DNA from: Bifidobacterium pullorum subsp. saeculare
GTDB lineage: Bacteria; Actinomycetota; Actinomycetes; Actinomycetales; Bifidobacteriaceae
Assembly: GCF_016899725.1 (NCBI RefSeq)
Contig: NZ_JACLYU010000007.1
Span: 1-64,000, forward strand
Length of the DNA stretch: 64,000 bases
Direction of reading: 5' to 3'
Under the pieces are notes generated by a model, which made no database searches, was not told the DNA's origin, and was given only the letters and a program-made list of their open reading frames with translations. Positions within the stretch are counted from its first letter, which is position 1, and each line of letters starts with the position of its first letter. The position numbers and the translations under genes are program-made. This document shows positions 14,296-22,600 of this stretch, in pieces.

Positions 14296-16812
14296 TCAGC
14301 GACGGCACGACAGGCGCGTGCGCCAGCGGCGGAGCGGGCGCTGCGCGGCGAGCACCATGGCACGGGCCTGGTCGAGATCCGTCCAGAAGCGCAGGGCCTG
14401 CAACGGCCCGACCGGTCGGCCGGCGAACGCGGCCTCGTCCGCACGGCGCGCCAGTACGGCCAGCTCCGCGGCTGCGGAGGCCTGAGCCGGGGTACCGGCA
14501 GGGGACCCCGGGGCGCCGGCCAGGGACTCCGGTGCTTCCCGCTGAGCCGCCGGGGCACCGGCCGTGGCCTGGCCAATGGCCGCGGCCTGCATCGTGCGGG
14601 TGCCATGCGCAGGCACGGCGATGCCGCTGTGACGGGCCAGCCTGACCAGACACCGCCATCCGGCGAGGATCCGTTCGCGGGGCGACCCCTGCCGGCGTGC
14701 CCGGGCCAACGCCAGCGCCTTCGCCACCAGGATCGCCGCCATCGCCAACACCGCCAGCCACAGCGGGGCACCGACCACAGCCACGGTGCGTGCGAGCCGC
14801 CACAGCGCGGCGCCCGTGCGGGCAGAGGCGCCGGCGGGTTCGGCGCGCTCGCCGCCGCTGGCCCCGGCACCGGTCCTGCGCACCTCATCCTCCAACGGCT
14901 CGGCCAATGGCGGCGGAGGCTGATGTGGCACCGGCTCAGGATCGGCCGCCGCCAGAGCCTGCTCGTCCTCCGGACGCTTCGACTCGTCCGGCGTCGGATC
15001 GAACGCCACCCATCCCAGACCGTCGAGCGCCACCTCCGTCCACGCCCGGACATCCCCGCCGGTGAACCGCAGCGTGCCCGGAGGCCGGTCCGGCGCACGG
15101 AAGCCCAACACCACGCGGCTCGCCAATCCAAGCTCGCGCGCCATCAGCGCCATCGCCGAGGCATACTGCTCGCTGTCGCCCACCACCAGCGTCTGGGAGA
15201 ACATCCGCTTCAGGCGGTGATGCCCATGCCCCGGCGGCGACGGATGCTCGCCCTGGCCGCCATGCGAGAACCAGCCCACTTCGGCTAGCCGCTGGGCCAG
15301 CTGCTGCGCCAGACGGCCGCCGTCGGCCTTCGGTCCGTCCCGCGACCTGCTCCCGGCCGGAGCCACCATGGCGGCGAACTCACGCACCGCATCGGGAACC
15401 TGCCGCGGCTCGGCATGGTCCATACGGGTCGCGGCGGCTTCCTTGACACGGGCCTCGGCTGGGATCTCCGGCATCACGCCGGACACCGTATACACCAGGC
15501 CCGGGCGCAGCCCGTCCTCCAGCAGGGCGGTGCCGGTGCCAGCGTCGGCATATAGCCCGCTGGCGTCGTCGGACTGCTCGAATATGACGGACCTGGCCAT
15601 GCCGGCCAGCGGCAACCATGGGCCGTCCAATCCTGTGCCGACGACGAAGCGTGCGGAGAATGGCTTCCCGCCCACATCCGTGGCGCCGGCACCGTCCGGC
15701 AGGCGGGCGCCGACGCGGCGGAAGCGCGACGTCCCCTGGCCAGCGGCATCGGAAGCCGACAGGTTCCAGACATTGCCGTCGAAGGCGTCCATCACCGCCA
15801 GCCGCACCGGCGCGCCTTGCGGCAGGCCGGAGACCGTGAGCAGCACATCGTCCCCGTGGCGTCGCAGCAGTCCGCGCATTCCGCTTAGCGGACTCGTCGA
15901 CTCCTCCAACACCAGCGGCGGGTCATACCAATCGCGCGCCACCCGCCGATGCGCGTCCACACCGCCGCATACAGCGCCCGCTGCCAAGGCGCCGGCCGCC
16001 AGCAGTGCCACCGTCCGAACCGGGCCATGGGAGCGGCTCCGCTTGGCGTGCGCCAGCCACCATGCCATCGCCGCGGCCAGCAGGATCCCGACCACCACCT
16101 GCCAGGGACGATGCGTGGCATCCGCGACGCCCAGCAGCGCGGAGGCCGCGCACGCCACGGCGATGGGCGCCGCCGCCCACGCACGGAACTGCCCCGCCGC
16201 GGCCAAGGTCCCCGCCAGGAATGCCAGCCACAATCCCAACGTCCACACCGCCATGCCGGCACCGCCGGCCAGCCCGACCGGTGGATCGATGGCGGCCACG
16301 GCCTTGAACGAAGCCACCGTGGCATGCAATCCCGTGGCCAGGGTCTCCGGCGTCGGCAGCACTCCCCAGGCAAGGGTCCACGGGCAAGCCAGCGCCGGCC
16401 CCACGATGGTCTGCGCCATGGCCAGCAACGCCATCTGTACGGCCGGCCCCACCCGTCGGAGCACGCCGCAGCCCGCGATGACGCACCCCGAGACCACTGC
16501 GGGCACGGCCAGCATCAACCAGACACCCGGGATGCCGCTGAAGCCCGGGACACTGCCCCCGCCGGCGAAGCCGCCCACGGCGCCGGCGACCCCGCCCACA
16601 GCCGACGGCCCGTACACCGGCGCCAAACCGCCCAAAGCCACCAACATTAGCGCCGCCACCATCGCCAGGTCCGTCGCCATGCTGTGGACCGTCGCCTCGC
16701 GCCGGCGCACCGTTATGTCTAGGCTTGCCGTCGCGCTCTGGCCTGGCGGCGCACTGTGGCTCGCCGCCGTACTTTGGCCCGCGGTCATTTTCCGCCCGCC
16801 GCCGGCGTTCAT
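14296..16812 (-). CDS. Membrane transglutaminase-fold protein (DUF3488/TgpA type), catalytic Cys and His missing
   Basis: An 838-residue membrane protein of the TgpA-like family. Several transmembrane helices fill the first 260 or so residues, then an outside transglutaminase-like domain, another helix near residue 680, and a cytoplasmic tail. Where active enzymes have Cys-His-Asp, this protein has Ser547 (GDSEQYA), Arg589 (VRAWTEV) and Asp605 (AFDPTP). Only Asp remains, so it is predicted to be non-enzymatic, perhaps a structural or peptide-binding module. The ATG at 16812 overlaps the DUF58 stop (ATGA), which fixes the start against a much longer open frame. It matches the tgm member of the bifidobacterial kinase-FN3-AAA-DUF58-Tgm operon and is the last gene of the operon here. 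Confidence 0.85.
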   Translation of the reverse strand: MNAGGGRKMTAGQSTAASHSAPPGQSATASLDITVRRREATVHSMATDLAMVAALMLVALGGLAPVYGPSAVGGVAGAVGGFAGGGSVPGFSGIPGVWLMLAVPAVVSGCVIAGCGVLRRVGPAVQMALLAMAQTIVGPALACPWTLAWGVLPTPETLATGLHATVASFKAVAAIDPPVGLAGGAGMAVWTLGLWLAFLAGTLAAAGQFRAWAAAPIAVACAASALLGVADATHRPWQVVVGILLAAAMAWWLAHAKRSRSHGPVRTVALLAAGALAAGAVCGGVDAHRRVARDWYDPPLVLEESTSPLSGMRGLLRRHGDDVLLTVSGLPQGAPVRLAVMDAFDGNVWNLSASDAAGQGTSRFRRVGARLPDGAGATDVGGKPFSARFVVGTGLDGPWLPLAGMARSVIFEQSDDASGLYADAGTGTALLEDGLRPGLVYTVSGVMPEIPAEARVKEAAATRMDHAEPRQVPDAVREFAAMVAPAGSRSRDGPKADGGRLAQQLAQRLAEVGWFSHGGQGEHPSPPGHGHHRLKRMFSQTLVVGDSEQYASAMALMARELGLASRVVLGFRAPDRPPGTLRFTGGDVRAWTEVALDGLGWVAFDPTPDESKRPEDEQALAAADPEPVPHQPPPPLAEPLEDEVRRTGAGASGGERAEPAGASARTGAALWRLARTVAVVGAPLWLAVLAMAAILVAKALALARARRQGSPRERILAGWRCLVRLARHSGIAVPAHGTRTMQAAAIGQATAGAPAAQREAPESLAGAPGSPAGTPAQASAAAELAVLARRADEAAFAGRPVGPLQALRFWTDLDQARAMVLAAQRPLRRWRTRLSCRR

Positions 16813-18107
16813 GGTCGGCTCCCATGCACGGCGAGGACTCCGGCCAAAACCTTGGGCAGCTCCTCCAATCCGCCGACGGTCAGCAGCACGCCATGCGCCC
16901 GCCCCGACACCGCGGTCCGCGCACCGGTCCGGACCTGGATGAGCATCGGAACGTCGCCGCACGTCACGGCCTCGCGGCGCGAACCGACGACCAACACCTG
17001 CGCCGCGAACGGCGGCGGGCCAGTCGCCGGAACACCATCGGCGGGGACAATTACGCTGCACGCGTCCAGGAACGCCATCGTCCGGCCGGCCTCCCATGAC
17101 GTGACGCCCGGAGACGCCGCCATCCGACTGGCCCGCCAGAGGCCGGCGCCCGGGGACGCCGCCGCATGCAGCGGCCGCCCTCCGCGCAGCCACCGCACAC
17201 CCAACGACGCATAGACGGACACCGCCAGCTCGAACTCCTCCGCCGCGGCATAGTGATTTGAGGTGGTATCCAACGCCAGCGCCAAGGCGCCGTCATGCCC
17301 GGCTTCGGCTACACGGAGCACCGGAACACCCAGGCGCAGACTGCTCGGCCAGTGGATACGCCGCGCGTCATCGCCGGGCCCGTACTCCCGCAGTTCGCGC
17401 AGCTCCATCCCCTCGCCGCGGCCAGTCCATCCATCGCCCCTGTTCCCCGCGCGGGAAACGGACTGGGGGATGGGTCTGGGCAGGGTCACGATGCGCGGGT
17501 GTACGGTCACAGCGACGGCCGGAGCCAACCGTCGTTTCCGCACGGCCAGCCCCACTGGGTCGCCCCTGATCATCGCCGCCGGTCCGACGGTCAGCCGGCC
17601 ACGCCGTTGGGCGACGATGACGCGGGTGACGCGATGCGTGCCTCCCGCGGCAAGCCCGGGGACATGGACCTGATGCCAGTCGCCCGCCATGCCGATGGCG
17701 CAGACGGCGGCCGAGGACGGGTGACGCCCGGGATTGCCGGCCTCCAAGCCCACCGTCACGCGCCCTCCCACGGCCACGCGCGTGGACGACACCGTCAACC
17801 CCGCGGCAAGTGGCAGGCGGCCCACGGTCATCAGCAACGCGCCCGCCGTCAAGGACAGCAGCGTCATTCCGGCGGCCAGGCATTCCAACCAGCCGCATAT
17901 CGGAAACACCGCCATCAGCGCCACCCCACACACCGCCACGCCACAGCCCGGCCTGGTCAGCGGCCATTGCCCGTGCAGCCGGCCCCACTGCCGCCGGACC
18001 CATTGCCGCCGGGGCCGCTGCCACCGGGGCCGCTGCCACCGGGATATCCGGCGCCGCAGCCAACGCGCCGAAGCCATGCCGGAGAAGAACCCAAGGTCCA
18101 CCATCAT
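16809..18107 (-). CDS. DUF58 domain-containing protein
   Basis: A 432-residue protein with two transmembrane helices at about residues 55-95 and a C-terminal DUF58 domain. The hallmark REYGPGDDARRIHWPSS is present, followed by the von Willebrand A-like region beginning LALALDTTSNH. DUF58 proteins almost always sit beside MoxR ATPases and transglutaminase-fold proteins and are thought to act as their membrane-linked effectors. Its ATG overlaps the MoxR stop (ATGA) and its stop overlaps the next ATG, so translation of the three is coupled. Confidence 0.88.
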   Translation of the reverse strand: MMVDLGFFSGMASARWLRRRISRWQRPRWQRPRRQWVRRQWGRLHGQWPLTRPGCGVAVCGVALMAVFPICGWLECLAAGMTLLSLTAGALLMTVGRLPLAAGLTVSSTRVAVGGRVTVGLEAGNPGRHPSSAAVCAIGMAGDWHQVHVPGLAAGGTHRVTRVIVAQRRGRLTVGPAAMIRGDPVGLAVRKRRLAPAVAVTVHPRIVTLPRPIPQSVSRAGNRGDGWTGRGEGMELRELREYGPGDDARRIHWPSSLRLGVPVLRVAEAGHDGALALALDTTSNHYAAAEEFELAVSVYASLGVRWLRGGRPLHAAASPGAGLWRASRMAASPGVTSWEAGRTMAFLDACSVIVPADGVPATGPPPFAAQVLVVGSRREAVTCGDVPMLIQVRTGARTAVSGRAHGVLLTVGGLEELPKVLAGVLAVHGSRP

Positions 18108-19621
18108 GCGTCACCTCCTGTCGGAGCCGGGGTCTGCTCGACGATGCGCTCCACGATGCCCTCGACCGTGGCACCCTCCCACGCGGCCTCGGGTACGAGC
18201 CGGAGACGGTGCGCGAGCACCGGGACGGCCAGTGCCCGCACATCGTCGGGCACCACATAGCCGCGTCCCTGTGCCAGAGCCCAGGCTTTCGCGCACCGGG
18301 CCAACGCCAGTGCGCCACGCGTCGAGACGCCGGCCGCCGCCTGCCCGTCACGCCGCGTGGCCTCCACCAGCCGCACGATGTACTCGGCGATCGACCCATC
18401 CAGATGGACGTCGCCTGCCATGGACCGCAGTCGTGCCATGTCGGCGGCGGACAGCACGGGCGCAAGCTCGCCGGGGGAGCGGCGCCGGGAACCCAGGACT
18501 GGGGTGTGCGGTGAATTCGCCGGTCCATCTGATGTCGCCGGTCCGCCCGCCGCCACCGGACCGGCGCTTGCTGCGGGCTGCGATGCCTGGACCGGGTGTA
18601 TGCCGCGGTCTTCGGCCACCAGCCGCACCGCCACGGTGTGCCCCGGATGGCCGAGCTTCACCCGCAAGAGGAATCGGTCGAGCTGGGCGTCCGGCAATGG
18701 ATAGGTGCCGGCCTGGTCCTGTGGATTCTGCGTGGCGATGACCAGGAACGGTTCCGGCACCGCATGCGGCACACCATCCACCGTGACCGTATGCTCCTCC
18801 ATCACCTCGAGCAGCGCCGATTGCGCCTTCGGCGAGGCGCGGTTGACCTCGTCCACCAGCACCACCGAGACGAACACCGGTCCACGGCGGAACACCAACG
18901 TGCCGCGTTCCGGGCCCAGCGTCAGGCCGCCGGTCACATCGCCGGGCAACAGATCCGGCGTGCCCTGGATGCGCGAGCAGGTCACGTCCAGCGACTCGGC
19001 CAACGCGCGGGCCAGCCGTGTCTTGCCGGTGCCTGGCGAGTCCTCGACCAGCACGTGGCCTCCCGCCAGCATCGCCGCCACGCACAGCCGCACCGGATGC
19101 GCCTTGCCCAGCACCACCCGGGCGACATTGGCCTCCAGACGGGCGATGGCCTCCGCTGCCCAAGCGACCTCCGGCGCCGGAAGCGACTGCGACGCGGCAA
19201 ACGCGATGTCATCGGCATCCGGCGGGGCATGGCCGTCCGGCGGGGCAGCGTCGCCGGACGTGGCGGCGCCTTCCCGGTGCGCGGTGTTCGTATCATCACG
19301 CATCACGGTCCTGTCATCCGTCACAGGCTCGGCACGCACCACCGTCCCGTCATCCGTCATGGCGTCCTTGTCCGCCATGACGTTTCCGGCCACCGCGACG
19401 CCCTCGGCCGCCACAGGGTTCTCGGTCACCACGGTGCCGTCGTCCGCCATGGCACCGACCTGGGGCAGGGCGTCGCCATAAGGCGATGCCGCGGCATCGG
19501 GCACGGCCTCCGCCTGATGCGATGGTTCCCGCGGAACCGGCGCATGGTTGCGGCCCTTGGCGCGGCGGACCGTGCCGAGGCGGTCGAGACGGCTCCGCAA
19601 TCCGGCGGCATGGCGGCTCAT
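18104..19621 (-). CDS. MoxR-family AAA+ ATPase with long N-terminal extension
   Basis: A MoxR-class AAA+ ATPase of 505 residues, a presumed chaperone-like factor for the neighbouring DUF58 protein. Walker A is EDSPGTGKTRLA, Walker B is VVLVDEVNRASPKAQ, and sensor 1 is IATQNP. The first 140 or so residues are unusual: acidic, low-complexity, with repeated (T/A)DDGTVV or TDDRTV units, and they lie before the usual MoxR start. The ATG at 19621 overlaps the preceding stop and is preceded by GAGAGGAG, so the extension is real if that start is used. It is the AAA-ATP member of the kinase-FN3 operon. Confidence 0.9.
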   Translation of the reverse strand: MSRHAAGLRSRLDRLGTVRRAKGRNHAPVPREPSHQAEAVPDAAASPYGDALPQVGAMADDGTVVTENPVAAEGVAVAGNVMADKDAMTDDGTVVRAEPVTDDRTVMRDDTNTAHREGAATSGDAAPPDGHAPPDADDIAFAASQSLPAPEVAWAAEAIARLEANVARVVLGKAHPVRLCVAAMLAGGHVLVEDSPGTGKTRLARALAESLDVTCSRIQGTPDLLPGDVTGGLTLGPERGTLVFRRGPVFVSVVLVDEVNRASPKAQSALLEVMEEHTVTVDGVPHAVPEPFLVIATQNPQDQAGTYPLPDAQLDRFLLRVKLGHPGHTVAVRLVAEDRGIHPVQASQPAASAGPVAAGGPATSDGPANSPHTPVLGSRRRSPGELAPVLSAADMARLRSMAGDVHLDGSIAEYIVRLVEATRRDGQAAAGVSTRGALALARCAKAWALAQGRGYVVPDDVRALAVPVLAHRLRLVPEAAWEGATVEGIVERIVEQTPAPTGGDA

Positions 19622-22600
19622 GGCTGGCTCCTCTCTCCGGCGGGCAGGCTGGCTTCCGGTGTGACGGCGCCGCGCAGCGCCAATGGCCGTCCATCGGCCG
19701 AAACTGACGGCCCCTGCCTGGTACGCACGGTGATGCGCGGCGTCGCCATGCCGTCCAAACGCTTCACCTCCGCGGCGCTCAGCGTGAACGACGCGCGTAT
19801 GGCGCCGCATGGCACCTGTGCCGCCGTCTTTGCGCCCACGGACAGCTCCACCGCGGCGCACACGGTGTTGCGCATGTCGCCCAGCACGCCGGCCACCGTG
19901 ACCCGGACCGGATGCACCGCATCGTTCTGATATCCATGCGAGGCTCCGCCGGACCCGTCGGACGGCGATCCGTCGTCCTGGGGGCCTGCGATGCCGCCTC
20001 CAGCGTCTTCGGACCGGACTCCGCCGTCACCGATCCCGTCCAAGGCCTCCAGTTCCGCCGCGACCGACGGGGCAGACGGGGAGCCGTAGGGCCGCGCCAA
20101 TGCCGGCGACGCCGCCGCCGGCCCCATGCCCGCCTGGTTGCCGGCCGAGACGGTCGCAGCCACCGCCAGGCCGTCCCGGATCCGCGCATCCGGAACATGG
20201 AAGGTGTGCGACAGCACGCCACGCACCGTCACCGCATCCGGCAACCCCTGCAAGGCGACGGCGTATCGGTCGGGCGGCGAGCCCGCGTAGCGCGGCATCG
20301 TCCATGTCACCGTGACCGTGCGATGCCCGCCCTCCACGGTCACGGTGTCCGGCGCCGGAGGCGGCTGGTCGACCAACGCCTTCACCTCGTTCGACCACGG
20401 CGACCAGCCGGCATCGTTTTGCGCACGCACCGCGAACCGGTAGATATGGCCCTGCTCCAACCCCTCGACCGTGCACGGGGCCGAGGCCGCGCACCGGTGA
20501 GTCGCCGGCGCTCCCGGACCCAGGACCCGCACCTCATGCCCGGTGACCGGCAGTCCGCCCGAGACCCCCGGCGACCAAGCCAGTTCCACGGCGTCCGGGC
20601 CTGGCCGTGTGATCTTCGGCGACAGCAACGGCGCCCCGGGAGGAGCCACCACTGTGACCTCGACCGTCGCCGTCACCGTGCGTTCTCCGCGACCCGTCGC
20701 ATCCGCCACCGTCGCCGTCACCAAACGGACGCCTGCCGGGGCATCGGCCCGCACAGTGGCCGTGAGCATGCCGGCACCATCGCAAGACACCGTCAGCCCT
20801 TGCCCGGCGTCATCCCCGCCTTCGACGGCGCACCGCTCCAGCCGCAGCGGATCGTCAGGGAACGGGTCATACGCGCCAGCCAGCACCTGCAGCGACGCCG
20901 AGGCGCCCGCCACCACGCGCAAGGCGCCGCCCGGCACCCGCGCCAACGGCTTCGTGGACGCCACCACGCGCACACCGACCTTGGCCTCCAACGTCCCGCC
21001 GCCATGGACGATGGCGACCGGCACCCGCACCATCGTGCCCGGCTCGGCCGTGGCCCGCGCCGTCACCGCCAGCACCCCGCGTTCGGCAAGCGTGGCCCGC
21101 ACCCCCGCCTGGTCGAGTCCGCCCCGGTAGGACAGTTCCTTGCGGCCACTGCCCGGGGACGGTGTGGTCAACGCGGCCAGGTCAAGCTCCGTGCCGCCAC
21201 CCGCGGGTACCTCCACCACCGGCGCGGCGAACGACGGCGGCCTGTTCCCGTCGCCCAGAACCGTGATAGGCAGCGTCAGCCTCGCCACGGTGACGATGGT
21301 CGTGTCGGCATCGCCATCCGGACCGGTCCGGGAGCGCCCGGGCCTGCCATCGGCCACGGTGACGGTGAGCGACGCGGGCCCCGCATAATCCCGCGCCGCA
21401 GTGAACCGCAGCGTCCGCTCGTCCACGACCAGCGACGATCCATCCGACTTCGTCGCGCTCGCCGACGCGGCGTCAATCACCAGCGGTTCCTTGCCCGCAC
21501 CCACCCGCACCTGTTCGGCCAACGGAATTTCCAGCGTCCCTCCGGCCCGGACCGTCAGTTCCGGCGCGTTCGGCCGCCGCATCGGCGGAAACACGCCATA
21601 GGCCGGCACGTGGATGAACGCGATCGATGCCAGGCCCGTCGCCGGATCGGTGACCACATAGGGGACGGCGCGTGGCCGGTCCGTCAGGTCGACGACGATC
21701 ATCGAGCGCGAGCCGGCCTTGAGCCGCGCCCGTCCGCCCGCGGACGCATGCACACCCACCTCCGGCGACCCGTCCGCGCTTGAGGACGACGACACCCACG
21801 GCCCCACATCGACCTCCACGGCACGCCGGTCCACTGTGTCCGCGGGCGGCACCCGGACATCCATGGCCTGGGGCGGCTCCGGAGCCGCCTTAGCGTCGAC
21901 GCGCACGGTCAGCATGGCCTGCGCGGTCAGGCCGGCGCCATCGCGCACCCGGTACGCCACATAGCCCAGACCCGTCGCCTCCTGCGGCACCAGCAGCCGG
22001 ATCCGGTCGCCGTCCACAGCCACGCCGGACACACCCTGCGAGCTCTCGATGCCAGCCAGCGCAAGCTCGGAGCCATCGGCGGATTCGTCATTGAGCAGCA
22101 CCGGCGCCACGACCGTCGCACCGGGGCGTGCCACGACCGTATCGTCACGAGTCACCGGCGGCTGCACCGCTCTGGCGCGGAACACCCCCACCCGGACGGA
22201 TGCTTGCGCCCGCTGCCCGGTCCAATCCTCCACCGCATAGGAGAACGTGTCCGTCCCCTGGGAGTCGGCGTAGGCCTCGTACACCAGATGGTCGGCGCCG
22301 ACCTCCACGATCCGGCCCAGCTTGGGCGCCACATCCCCCAATCCGAGCAGCTGCACGTCGTCGCCATCACGGTCGATGCCCGACAACTCGATGGGAATGC
22401 GGACAGTGCCGCCCGCCGCCGCCCGCGCCTCGGCCGGCCTGGGGGTTGGGGCGGGTTTGCCCCGCGCCTCGCTGCGGTGCACTGCGAAGGTGAGGGCGAA
22501 ACGGGCCGTCTCGCCGCCTTCGCCACGCACCGTGACCGTGGCCTGGTGCTCGCCCGGCTCGTCGGGGGCCAGATATCGCACGGTGTCCCCGGAGACGAAG

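Noticed and set aside
14296-16812. Active transglutaminase or cysteine protease
   Set aside because: Two of the three catalytic residues are replaced (Ser547, Arg589).
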